A stretch of DNA of 64,000 nt from Dactylonectria macrodidyma (taxonomy: Eukaryota; Ascomycota; Sordariomycetes; Hypocreales; Nectriaceae): contig JAGMUV010000029.1 of assembly GCA_020744425.1 (NCBI GenBank), forward strand, positions 620,001 to 684,000, in the 5' to 3' direction. Position 1 is the stretch's first letter. Every line of letters begins with the position of its first letter. Positions 1 to 10,327 of this stretch are shown here, one piece after another. The notes under the pieces are model-generated. The model was given only the letters and a program-made list of their open reading frames with translations. It had not been told where the DNA came from and did not search any database. The translations under genes and the position numbers were made by a program.

Positions 1-1600
1 TGATGACATAGCGCCTTCAGCTTCCAACGTGGCCTCCTAGAAAGGTTGAAGGAATTCTAGCGTTCTTTCTAGCATTTCCCAATCCCTACTGCTACAAGTA
101 TTGCCTTTAAGATCACTATCATATTCAGCAGTAAACTGGATGATCTGTGGCTTCTTCTTTAACGCAATAGTGATAACTGTATGCCATGAGGACCATCTCG
201 TGATATTATCGATACCTAGTTGCTTACCTACAGCATCGTACCACTGATCGTTGTGTAGAGCTGAGCTCCGTATATAGACTGCAAGTGCATGTAGTTTTGC
301 TAGCGCTGGAATGCCTTGCCAGCCAGCAAACCGCTCATCGTTGTTGCTGGCTTGCTGATGCGTAGTTGCGGCTCGCTGTCTCTCGCCTTTATAGATCTTC
401 TCATGGGCTGCTCCTGCCGCTCTTGCTGCTGTTATTCTTGCTGCGTGGTGGTGTCCGAATGTGCCGCAATATCCGCTGGATCCAGCTCATGTAATTGCTG
501 AGAACACTCCTCCAGCATAGTTGAACCGGGCTCATCGGCAGTAGCTTCGAGTGCAGCTCTAAGAGCTGCTTTTGAGCGAGCAAGAAGGAATGCTTGTAAG
601 GCGAGATTGATAATATGGCCGATGTAGCGGATTCTGCGGCGTTTGTGAGGGTACTCAGTCTATATTGTAATTTAGTATAGGCTACAGCAGCATTAGCGGC
701 CAAGAGTTAAACTTACACCTGATTCCGCCTCCAGAACCTTTGATAGCTCCTCTAAACAGGTGTCGTTTGATGTCGCATTATCGTCTATATAATATCCGAG
801 GTTTTGAGCAGTAATATTGAACTTCCGTAGTCTACGGGCGATCAACACAGCCTGCGGAGCACCAGAATGGCTGTATTTGCACTCTGGCAGTCCCAGTAGT
901 GCTTTCTGAAGCTTGAAGTCCTCATCGACCATTGAACGCATACAGCGAGTACGCTATGGCGATGTGGCGATGTCCAGAGATCGGAAGATATGTGTATCTT
1001 CGACTGCGTTGTTTGAAGACTCTCGGCAAGCTGTGAGCTGTATACCGAGTAGTTCGAGTTAATATAGCCCATAGCGATCGTTGATGAGAAGGTCCCCGAT
1101 GGCTGGGTTACATGCTAGAGCCAGATCTCGCAGCTCAGAGTACTCAACTGCCGAAAAGGGCAGTCTGCGCCTTGTTAGAAGCCCCACGAATGCCTCAATA
1201 TAGGCTTGCTTATTAAAACAGCTGCGGAGAGCAGCCTGCGAAGGACGAGAGATGATATACGAATCGATAGCGTCAGACGAAACACTCAAGGCAAACGCAC
1301 TAGAGGGGCATCATTTGCAGCCTCGCTTGCTCGTATAAGGGATCAGTGAGCCGTTTCTGCATGGTGTATAGCGTTGCCAGGCACTCGATTCGACCATGGA
1401 GGATTCTGACAATGAAGACAAACGTAAGCACGATGTCCCTTGGTCTTTCTGCGCTTCGGGCCAAGCTCAACTTGGAGGTGTTTATCGGGATAATCTATAT
1501 AGGAAAAGGCGTTGAAATTCCATGAAAGTTTCGATGCAAACGCACCGATAGAAGCGTTGTTAGTCCATGGGACTGATATCTCAGAAGCCCGAGAAGCCAT
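1..1600 (-). pseudogene. Degenerate hAT-family transposase, 3' end beyond the window
   Basis: Reading the minus strand from an ATG at 1600, a BED-type zinc finger is visible (two Cys, then paired His near the end of the first block, about 1360-1440). It is followed in shifting frames by typical hAT transposase blocks: an IHISSDLWTSPHRHS segment near 940-1000, a YYIDDNATSNDT segment near 770-800, a YIGHIINLALQAFLLA segment near 590-640, and a TRWSSWHT segment near 190-220 before the window edge. At least two frameshifts, a probable intron around 660-715 and an in-frame TAG at 37-39 show it is dead. The family is cut-and-paste transposases with an RNase H-like DDE core and a C-terminal dimerisation domain; that C-terminal part must lie outside the window. 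It is closer in wording to the hAT at 6.9-9.2 kb than to the other two. Confidence 0.8.
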
Positions 1601-1720
1601 AGACGCTGATAAACAGTATGTTACTGCATGGCATGCGTTAACTGAATAATTTTCTTTAAGATCGAATCAAGAGCTTGTCAGGTAGAGAGATTGGTGCTGG
1701 CATGAAGTGTATTTGGAGTG

Positions 1721-1996
1721 TGTCACATCCAACAGACCAAGGGGTCATATATTTGATAAACCGGAAGTAAGGCCTCCCAGTTGTTCAGCCAGGCTCTTCA
1801 GACCGGCAGCCCGGAAGTCCGGACTTCTCGTCAGAGGTTGGTATCACCTAGGTCTCTCAAAAAGCAAGTGCTTTAACACAACGGCCTTGGAGGCCCAATT
1901 CATCTTGGGTACAAGAACCCGAACTATTTCCACTCATGAGATAGAAAAATCAAGAGCTTCTATCCTTATGATCCAGAGCCATCAGAAATTGTGACA
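1721..1996 (+). repeat. Solo LTR of a Copia-type element
   Basis: It starts TGTCACATC and ends TTGTGACA, and shares blocks with the LTRs of the complete Copia element at 26.3-32.0 kb read on the other strand (TGTCACATC at the start, ATAAACCGG in the middle, ATCAAGAGCTTCT near the end). Flanking 5-mers are GAGTG (1716-1720) and GAGCG (1997-2001), one transition apart, as expected of an old target-site duplication. The sequence has diverged well beyond the young copy, so this is an older member or a sister family. Confidence 0.55.
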
Positions 1997-3030
1997 GAGC
2001 GGTGGTAGCTCTCTAAATACCTAATGCTTCGTCGAGACCTGCAGCCTATACTGAGAGCTGCAACCTACACTGACATGCAGCCTAAGCTAATGAGGCCGGA
2101 TGTGACTAGTACCTATCATCTCCAACAGAGATTAGATGTAATTTGAGCTAATCAGGACCCCCTACCTTATATGAATATTCATGAATATGAATACGTAAGT
2201 ACATATTTTATTCATATATTATATGGATATGAATATGAATATATTCATGCATATTCAAATAAGACGTTATTTGAATATTCATATAGCCATGTCTGATCAT
2301 ACTATTCAAAGTAGATGTTTCGTATCGCAAGCCACAGTGACAAATTTTCGAATCAACCTTTTCATCCTTCAAAATCAGGTCAAAGGATGCGTTCCGAATG
2401 CAGATCCTTCCCAGAGTCTTGTGCTCTCACAAGACGTCTTTCAGCCTGCCGAGCCACACGCAGCGTCAAGCTCTCATACCCTCATTGGCATAGCTGCCAT
2501 AAGATGTGATGAAACTCCGGCACTTGGGAATACCTGTTCAAAAGCTCTGAGGAATCGGTAAATTCCGAATACTTTCTTCGGCAGTTCTGGTTGATAGACT
2601 GGATACCAATATCGATTACCACTAGAGCCCCTCCCCTAGTGACTATAATACTGCATTCCAGACGAGCTTGCAGTCTAGCCACGGCGTCTTCACAACCATC
2701 AATGGGTTTTCGGATTTTCAGATGTAGGCATCGTAGATGCCGCATCGGTGCGATGATTGTCACCTGGACGTCGTATTCCCAGCGTTGCATGTATCGTTTA
2801 AACAAGGATTAGTAGAGAATGAGGAGGCGGCAAGGCGTATTTTTTACCTTAAAAACGAAATGTAATAGGGACGTGGAGATATGGATAGTTTTAGCTCGGG
2901 TTCGCAGCAATTAACTTTCCTTGAAGTTGCGGATCCGTAGCTATTAGATTCCCCAGCCGAAGGCTATTTTCTATGCTCTTGTAGCTGGCCGGATCTAGTA
3001 ATGTGACAGATTCTAATTCTTCCTGCTAAC
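1997..3030. other. AT-rich spacer with no convincing gene
   Basis: It contains three imperfect 18-bp CTGCAGCCTA-like repeats (2036-2095) and an ATGAATATTC-rich low-complexity tract (2163-2295). A minus-strand open stretch (2482-2805) begins without an ATG and carries a protein-like segment with no family I recognise; it may be a gene scrap. Confidence 0.5.
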
Positions 3031-3891
3031 TCATCCGACAATCTCAACATCAAACCCCAGCTCCCTGACAATTTCGACGTGACCATCTGGTAGTCGCACC
3101 CGTTGTTCCTTGACAATTTTGTTTCTCCCGCTTATATCACCTAAGGATATTTCCACACCTCTCTCGGCAGGACCCTCAATTTTTTGTGGCCAGAAGTCGA
3201 ACCCATACTGCACTTTAAGACCATGATTTTGACCTAGAAACAACCTCCCAAGCGTTGCCATGGCGCCGTCCATCTTCTTGAGCTTTACGCGATGATATCC
3301 AAGAAATACAATTAGTTCCCCCTCAAAGCATCCAGAGTACCAGTACTGACTGGAAACTCGATGCTGAATGCTAGCACCAACCTCTAACCCCGCCTGCTCT
3401 GTTACACTATTGGTTTGCGCGTTTCGAGACTCTATGGCAACCTCATAGTTTACCAGCGTGACGATATCCGTAATGAAATACCCTTCATGATTCTTACTAT
3501 TCCTCAGCAGGTCGAACAGCTGCTCCAAATAGGCTGTGTTTTTTAGCAGCTCCTTGAACTTCTCGCCTGGTAGATCCATATGCCATAGCAGCGCTGTAGT
3601 TGCCATTGTTGCATTCGAACTTTCGTGGAACCTCTCAAGGACTTCGTTGACCGAGGATAGAACCTTAGTCTCTTTGATTCTATGCGTCCAAAACTCGATG
3701 TTCCGGACCTGAGTGGGAGGGTTCAGTTTTAATATGATGTTCTTTGGCAATTTTTCGATTTTGTAGGACACGTATGTCTCTGTGGGCATATCTGGATATT
3801 TGACGACACTGCCCATAAGATTATCTCGGTACTCCGCTGCATCTAAAGGGGGGCGTATTTGAAACAAGGGCTTCGTGTGATAGTGAAGCAT
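3031..3891 (-). CDS. Orphan 286-aa protein, weakly gasdermin-like
   Basis: Single open frame of 286 residues without signal peptide or obvious transmembrane helix. Residues 40-75 contain strand-like segments with FWTHRI; residues 80-135 are helical and charged; residues 137-206 form an alternating beta-type stretch (GYFITDIVTLVNYEVAIES, then a polar/glycine loop, then GELIVFLGYHRVKL). A predicted strand pair separated by a variable loop and ending in a second hydrophobic strand followed by basic residues is the layout of the pore-forming hairpin of gasdermins, and fungal gasdermins are of similar length; this is inference from layout only, as no diagnostic motif was matched. A second ATG about 53 nt upstream (near 3944) opens a short frame offset by one, so the true N-terminus may differ or the gene may carry a frameshift. 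No protease gene is adjacent, whereas described fungal gasdermins often pair with one. Otherwise it is an unknown protein. Confidence 0.5.
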   Translation of the reverse strand: MLHYHTKPLFQIRPPLDAAEYRDNLMGSVVKYPDMPTETYVSYKIEKLPKNIILKLNPPTQVRNIEFWTHRIKETKVLSSVNEVLERFHESSNATMATTALLWHMDLPGEKFKELLKNTAYLEQLFDLLRNSKNHEGYFITDIVTLVNYEVAIESRNAQTNSVTEQAGLEVGASIQHRVSSQYWYSGCFEGELIVFLGYHRVKLKKMDGAMATLGRLFLGQNHGLKVQYGFDFWPQKIEGPAERGVEISLGDISGRNKIVKEQRVRLPDGHVEIVRELGFDVEIVG

Positions 3892-5044
3892 TGCGCTAGG
3901 TCGAGTATATCAACGGTGAGGTCTGCTGGAAGGAGCGCTTTCATAGCTGATGATTTATTCCAAGTCACTGTTTATATAAAGGGCAAAGAATCGGTGATCT
4001 TTTTAGTCTACATCCGGCCCTCTGGGACTAGGTTATGCTGTAATCTTACACTAGCCATAAAGTTCCTCACACCAGTGTTGTAATGCTAGGAGGTAACAGA
4101 CCACACTATAGCCCCTTTGGGAGCGGGTAGCTAACCATTTAATATGGCGTCATACTTCGTCAGTCCCTCGCCACCACATCATCGTCTGGGCTCGATGCTA
4201 CGCTTCTGCGCCTCGCCTTCCCATGCACCAATGAGCCATGGGATGTCGCAGTAAAAGAACATTCTCGGCCAAAAGAATACTAACAAATCATCGCATCATC
4301 GATTACTAGCCTCGTTTTTTTGACAGTTACCTGGCTTTAAGAGGGGCTGTCGTTCTAGACCGGTCCATTCTGGGACTAATTGTGGGTCACTGTAACGCTA
4401 GTTCTAATGCCTGAAGATTGGGAGTGGCGTTGACGTTATTAGCACCAATCGGCCAGAACGGATCATAGCGCCAATCATGCATGCTCGGTGGGTGGGACAT
4501 TTCATTCCCCGATGATCAGCAAACAGGGGAAGGCGCACGTCCGCCGGGGGAAGTTGGAAGTTGGAAGCTGGGCGTGATGGGCAAGTTGGCGGCTCCCTTG
4601 CGCTGAGTAGCCTTTCGGTACGAAGGTTGCAACAAGAGCCTGTTTTTACTAGTGGGTTGCTGCACATGTTGAGAAGAGGGCGTGGTTTTAAGTGGTCGGC
4701 TCTGGGTGGGTGGATGAAGAGACTTGGCCAATAGGGCGTGTGTGTGTGTTACCTTTGTTTTGCGTAGCCAATAAGACGTATGCAGCAGGCTTTGACCTAG
4801 CCAATAGGGTGAAGGCCAATAATTGAGACAGGGATCAAGAGACTGCGGTATAGATGGCACGGGGTTCGAAGTCCTGCTAGAAGATATCATGATGCAGGTA
4901 TGGATGCGCCCGTACGGAGCACGACGCGAATTTTTTGCAATAGTTTTCTGGCAAGTGCAGACGCGCCAGGTTGAGTAAACAGACTTTCCCCGGCTTGCTA
5001 AGGGCGCAGTGGACCAATGGGGGTATTGAAACAGTAACCTATTT
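3892..5044. other. Spacer without a convincing gene
   Basis: The 223-codon minus-strand frame at 4516-5187 is low in complexity and overlaps the GGTCTGT repeat, so I do not call it. The interval contains a cluster of CCAAT boxes (listed separately) and a short TG repeat at 4738-4749. Confidence 0.5.
4728..5018 (+). promoter_or_regulatory. Cluster of five CCAAT boxes
   Basis: CCAAT occurs at 4728, 4768, 4801, 4816 and 5014, all in the same orientation; three are preceded by GG or AG and followed by AGGG/AAGA. In fungi CCAAT is bound by the HAP/CBC complex. No intact gene starts immediately downstream, so this could be the promoter of a lost gene or of a transposon. Confidence 0.3.
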
Positions 5045-5180
5045 AGGCCAACCCAGACCGATCCAGACCACCCCAGACCGATCGGTCTGTCCGGTCTGTC
5101 GGTCTGATGAGAATGGCCGGTCTGTCGGTCTGCAGTCTGGCAGACGGACTCAGCCGGTCTGTCAGACTGTCTGTCTGTTA
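5045..5180. repeat. GGTCTGT / CAGACCGA low-complexity repeat
   Basis: About 130 bp built from variants of CCGGTCTGTCGGTCTG and its complement, partly palindromic. It directly abuts the LINE ORF1 relic. Confidence 0.75.
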
Positions 5181-5769
5181 GCCACAATGTTCTTGGCCTC
5201 GATGATCGCCTTGATCCTCCTCAGTTCTTCCTTGTTCCTACCGATGACCCTCAGGCGGTTGGTATTTCGTCCGTCTCTGGTCACTGCGACGCATCGCCAA
5301 CTAGGTTGGTCGCTATACGTTTGCATTTCCTGTTCAATGGCCCTGCGAAGCACTGCTGGTGTAGTATCTCCGATATGATCCTGGGGCACCCTGGATGTGT
5401 CTTCTGTGCAGAACACCGGTTCCGGAGTTGCCGATTGAACCGTGGATGGAATTGGAATGGTAATACTAACAGGGGTTATTCCGGCAGCATCCGCATATGT
5501 CTGGCTAGGCGATCGTGCTGCATAAGCATTGTTATGATATCCAACTGTAGCCGGGTTTGTTCCAGCTTGCAGCAAACCTGGGTAAGCTGCTTACGGACTT
5601 GGGATAACTCTTGTGCCATCTGGGCCGTGGTCCTAGTGACTTCTTCAGCCATACGATCGTGAAGCTTTGTAAACTCGAGCTGAAACTCAGTGATGTTATT
5701 GGATTGGATTGGAGCTGGATCCGAGCCTCGATCCAATCCAGTCCAGACGTGGGGACAGGCAGCCTCCAA
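5162..5769 (-). pseudogene. LINE (Tad-like) ORF1/gag relic
   Basis: Two overlapping minus-strand frames make up one decayed protein. The first part (5769 to about 5560) is a coiled coil rich in Glu/Gln (LHDRMAEEVTRTTAQMAQEL and following). After a frameshift near 5550 the second part contains SWRCVAVTRDGRNTNRLRV and NKEELRRIKAIIEA, a pattern I associate with the ORF1 protein of fungal Tad/jockey-type LINEs. The zinc knuckles and reverse transcriptase ORF expected downstream are absent; the frame ends inside the GGTCTGT repeat. This is a truncated, dead fragment. Confidence 0.5.
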
Positions 5770-6007
5770 TATATCCAGAACGGATTCCAGTTCATATTGT
5801 TACCCTTTTGGGACAATAAATGAGACGCTGAATAAGCAGATTTCGGGTAGAACGGGAATTGTGTCCTTGTGTATAGTTATGACAGCACTTAAATAAGTGC
5901 TCATTATGCTCTCCAGCAACTTGCTTCTCCAATATGCACAACTCCCTTGGCGCTGTTGCAGTTGACACAGATAGCAGTGAGAACCACTTAGACGGGTCCT
6001 GCTCGAA

Positions 6008-6590
6008 TTGTATGTCTACCATACCCTACTGCCAGACAGAGTAGAGAACATATTGCTTTCCATTCCGCTTGAATTCGTCAGGTTCGATCAGGGTTCCGGC
6101 GGGGTGGTTTGGGCGGGGGTTAAGATATGTTGGAGCAAGAATAACTCTTTCAGGATCAGGACGGCGACCGCTGCCAGGGCCGAAATAGCTGGAGATAGTA
6201 GCCCGTTGGACGGCTTGTTCAAGGACATGAACGGCCAATTTGTACCCAATTCCCCTTCTCTCAATTTTGGTGAAATGGCCTTTACAGATCATTTCGTCAA
6301 CCACTTATCTCCTAACCTGCAACCCGGGCTATTTCCCACCCCGGAATCGACTGACTGGATGAGGTACCCACCAACAGAGGCTTCCACGACCCAGCTCATC
6401 GCACATGACTCCCCATCCGACACCAATTCACACTCTGACAGAACCGCAATGCCGCCTGCGGGCATCAGCGGCCACGACTGTCCTCGGGAAGCATACGATA
6501 TCCTACGAAACCTATCTTTCCCCAATCCCAACAAAATTGACTGGCTAGACCTCGATTTTAAAGACGGTCCGACTGATGGAAAAAAAAGTA
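6008..6590 (+). pseudogene. Fragment resembling the C-terminal part of an AflR-like Zn-cluster regulator
   Basis: The open frame ends in Ser/Thr/Pro-rich sequence followed by GHDCPREAYDILRNLSFPNP (about 6468-6530). A HDC..EAY.IL..L block following a disordered Ser/Pro-rich linker is reminiscent of the regulatory domain of AflR-type Zn(II)2Cys6 transcription factors, but the DNA-binding cluster itself is not present. The reading frame runs into the GTTTCA-rich terminus of the neighbouring hAT element at about 6590, suggesting that the transposon sits in or next to the gene. Family assignment is tentative. Confidence 0.35.
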
Positions 6591-6608
6591 TCAGTTTCAA
6601 TGGTGTTT

Positions 6609-9459
6609 CATTGAAACTGAAACCGACCGTCCCATGTTTCAATTGAAACCAGCCAGATGTTTGTTTCAAGGTTTCAAACGTTTCAACATAATTCCAGGCT
6701 TCCCTGCTGCCTAATTGGTTCAAACTGATCTCTGTGGTTGCCTGTGTTGCCTACGCTGCCTACGAAGTGTCTTAGCTGCCTGGCTGTCAATGGTGCGTTT
6801 ATATTACAGGTCGTGCATTGCTCGATTGAGTAATCCAGTAATAAATAGTCAACTGACCTCCTCTGTTAATCACACAAATTTGATCATGTCCACCACCGCC
6901 AGCCAACCTAGCTCAGTGACGAAGGCTAATATGGCCTCAGACGATGAATTCAGCGTCTCCGAGCTCACGGAGTACCCTGAAAATCTCGAATCACACCTAG
7001 TACCCCGAAACGAGCGCAAGAGATCAGCTGCAAGTGGGGAGGACGAACCAGCAAAGCGGAAGCGCGGCAACAAAGACCTCTGGGCTCACACGAGGCCTCC
7101 TAAAGATAGAGAACCTCTAAGGAACAAGCATAAACACGAGATCTACTATTGTGGCCAGCCACACTGTACGTATGGCGGTACACCGAATTCGAGTCGATTC
7201 CGCGCCCATCTGAGCAGCAAGCACAACATCGTCATGAAAGGCGCGCCACCAGGAGCTCAAACGATTGCCAATCAAGCGACCATTAATGATATTTTCGGGA
7301 GAGAAGGCGAACGCCAGAGAGAACGAGATATTCAGCAAGAAAAAGCCCTTGTCTCGGCTATTCAACTTCCCGAGTTTAACGAAGCTTGCGCTAGGCTTAT
7401 TGCTATCCGAAATCTTCCGCATACTCTCCTCGATTGGCCTGAGTTCTGGGCAGTTATCCTCTCCGTTAACTACATGGGAAAGGATATGATTAGAGTATGC
7501 CGCAAGGATGTGCCTCAGCTTCTCCGAAGGACTTTCACCCTCCACAAGAAAGCGCTTGCGCAAAAGCTTCAAAGTTCGCTCTCGTGGATCCATTTCTCTA
7601 TCAATATGTGGACAGCCCCGTCAAAAACCGGCTACCAAGCTATCGTTGCCTCTTGGGTCGATGCAGAATCAATGCAAGCAGAGACTGCTCTCCTTTCCCT
7701 CCGCGAATTTAGAGGAACTCACGGCGGCGAGCAGCAAGCTGGGGTATTCCTTGAGGTTGTTGAAGACTATGCAATCCGGCTAGACAGGATTGGTTTCTTT
7801 ACCCTTGATAACGCGGCATCGAATGATAATATGCTTCGATTTATTGCTGAAGAGATCAACTAGGCACATCCTGCGTTGTTCGTGCCTCGCATCCGCCGGG
7901 TTCGTTGTAACGGGCACGTTATCAACCTCGCAGTCCAAGCCTTCCTCTTCCGCGGGAAGAGTCGAGCATCTAGAGCCGATGAGGATGAGGCAATCAAAAT
8001 GGCTCTTCAGGATACTCAACGCCTCACCGACGAAGAAAACAGCAATAAGAGAGATCAAGCCGATATCGCGGACGACTGGCGTCAGATGGGTGCACTTGGC
8101 AAGCTCCATAACATCAACGTTTGGTTTCGATCGTCTACACAGCGCTATCAAGAGTTTGTGGCGGCAGCCGGCAGAGCAATCCCGCTGGACAACGACACTC
8201 GGTGGAATTCCTGGGCCAAAGAGATTGAAGCGGCCCTCGCAATGAGAAAGGAGATTCGTGGCTGCCTTGATGATCACTATAACGAGCTGAAGGAAGACTA
8301 CCTTTCCCACGAAGATTGGCAAGAGCTCGAGGTCATTTTTTCTTTTTTGCAAGCCTTTCTCTTTGCTACAAAGGACACTGAGGGGAAGGTCAATACTCTG
8401 GATGATATGTTGCTCTCAATGGACTATCTAGTTCAGCATTACAAAGAGCAGAAGGAAAAGTGCGCTTTGTCAAATCATCCGCGGCTTGAAGCTCGTGTCT
8501 TGGCTTCGTGGTTTAAGTTTGATAAGTACTACAAGCTTACCGATGACACGCCAATCTATTCCGCTGCAGTACTTCTCCATCCAACTTACCGCAAGGGTTA
8601 TTTTGACACGCATTGGGGCCATCAGAGGCAATATATCGAACCAACAATCAAGGCTGCGCGGAAGCTATGGCAGAAGCACTTCAAGCCACGAAGCGAAGAA
8701 CTCACGCCAACTTCCCAAAGTTCAAATATCGGACAGATGGAGAATCCCTTTCGGCGCTTCAAGGCTCAGGCAGCAGGAGCTATTCATGATCAACTCCGAG
8801 ACGAATTTGACGACTTCATCAGGGTTTGTTTGCGCCCTATCAACATTTTGAATATTTGCTAATACATAGACCAGGCAACGCCTCACATAATCGGCGAACA
8901 ATCAGCTTTAGATTGGTGGCTTGAGTCGGCACGCCAGTTCGTCTATCCGAATCTGAGCAAGATGGCTATCACAATCTTCTCGATCCCACCAATGTCAGCC
9001 GAGCCTGAACGGGTTTTCTCAGGTACAAAGCATACTATAGCGCCCGAGCGCATTCGGCTAGGAGCAGAGATGGTAGAGATCACCGAGTGTTTAAAGAGCT
9101 GGGTGAGGATTCCACCAGGCAAAGAGCGGGCAGTGTTAAGTGGCATATTCAGGAATGCTACACAGGTTGAAGAGGCAGCAGCAATACTCGAAAATGCACG
9201 AATAGAGGCAGATCAAGATCCTCGAGAGGATTACATTATACTTTAAGAGTAACTAGGGGTAGGTACGAGCTATTCCGAACCCTGTCTCCGGCTATCTAGT
9301 ACTACTAAGTTAATTGGAGACTGTTACATACACTGGGTTCAGGTTTCCCGCCAAATTACCATATTTACAACTCTGTTTCATAAACATTGAAACAAAACCG
9401 AAACAGAGTGCAAGTTTCACTGAAACAAACAAAACAGAGGCTAGGTTTCAGTTTCAATG
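6609..9459 (+). mobile_element. hAT-type DNA transposon with GTTTCA subterminal repeats
   Basis: The ends carry a perfect 16-bp inverted repeat, CATTGAAACTGAAACC at 6609-6624 and its complement at 9444-9459. Both subterminal regions are dense in GTTTCA/TGAAAC words (6592-6685 and 9345-9459), typical of transposase-binding sites. The 8-bp flanks TGGTGTTT and TATAAATC do not match, so either the true ends lie slightly elsewhere or the duplication has been lost. Just outside the left end, CAGTTTCAATG and CATTGAAACTG (6592-6619) form an 11-bp stem with a 6-nt loop. One near-complete transposase gene is inside. Confidence 0.65.
6886..9246 (+). pseudogene. hAT transposase with one nonsense codon
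   Basis: From the ATG at 6886 the frame runs through a basic Ser-rich N-terminus with PAKRKRG, a BED-like zinc finger (YYCGQPHCTYGG ... HLSSKHN, about 7140-7230), the hAT core (WIHFSINMWTAPSKTGYQAI; IGFFTLDNAASNDNML; RCNGHVINLAVQAFLF; DNDTRWNSW) and, after a 51-bp intron (about 8824-8874, GTTTGT..CCAG), the C-terminal dimerisation domain with IPPMSAEPERVFSG. The only visible lesion is TAG at 7861-7863 between EEIN and AHPALF, which a single C to T change from CAG would explain. The full-length product would be about 770 residues. It was evidently active until recently; it may still be mobilised in trans. Confidence 0.8.
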
Positions 9460-9475
9460 TATAAATCCATCACCG

Positions 9476-9977
9476 TCACGGTCTTCCCCGACGAGGTCGT
9501 TCAACACTAGCGGTTGCATCGCGCAGCAAACTGGCGGAGGACCTCGAGACCTTGCGGTGCTTGCGTGGGCATTGATCTTCGCCGTCAGACTCGTCGCCTT
9601 CTTGGCCCATCTCTTCGGCTTCCGTGTGAGAGGGACAATAGTCCTTGTCACGCCGCAAATTCGCTCGATCAAGATAGGATTTACTTCCTTGGGACTCGCT
9701 GCCTGCGTCGCTGCTGCCATCATTGTTGTTTTGGACCAATCTAGGCACGGCCTGACGACGGGCGCGGCAGCGCGTTGTCGGACCCAGAAGCCGAAAAGGG
9801 GGCACCCGGGCTCCTGGTGACGATTGAGGTGCGCCTTCGGACATTCATGGGCGTCGGCGTCTTCAGAACCGCGACCGCTCGTCTCATGATCCTGCCCTTG
9901 AGGCGTTTCGAACGATCGTTGTCCCTTGGGGGGACGCGTCACGTGTCCCAGGAATGCTGTTATGACCTGAAGGAGCA
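9476..9977 (-). pseudogene. S/R-rich nuclear-type protein fragment with AT-hook-like end
   Basis: The frame ending at 9476 carries an acidic segment (GQEGDESDGEDQ) followed by a basic one (PRKHRKVSRSSAS) and terminates in RPRRGRP, which resembles an AT-hook core. Such acid-basic blocks occur in many fungal nuclear proteins of unknown function. A parallel frame (9454-9978) is open too; codon-like composition favours the first. Only 17 bp separate its stop from the hAT element, so the transposon may have removed the rest. Confidence 0.3.
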
Positions 9978-10327
9978 ACGCTCACAGACATGTCGTCACC
10001 TCGACACAGAGCATCGTCCGTGTCAAGCGGCGCAAGGATGGGCGGCTGCGATGCACGTGCTGGTGTTGGAGGACCTGGAGTGCTCCGTGATGAAGGAATT
10101 AGTGTTGCGACGTGCGTAGCATCGCCTGTGACAGCGCTTGGCTCCGTTGCGTCGACTGTAGCAAGGCCCTGCGCTTCAGACGCATCTTGAGATAAGAGTC
10201 TCTGACGGTATTCATGGGGGGTCTTAGGAATGCATGCAAGTGCACCGCTCGGAGGCGCATCATCACCTTGACCCTTGAAGGCGGTCCGCGCGGGTATAGG
10301 CGAATAGAGAGATGAAGGGAACAGAGG

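Noticed and set aside
4516..5187. 223-codon minus-strand open frame
   Set aside because: Its N-terminus is the GGTCTGT repeat translated as Asp/Arg/Gln repeats and the rest has no domain, bias or homology that I can see.
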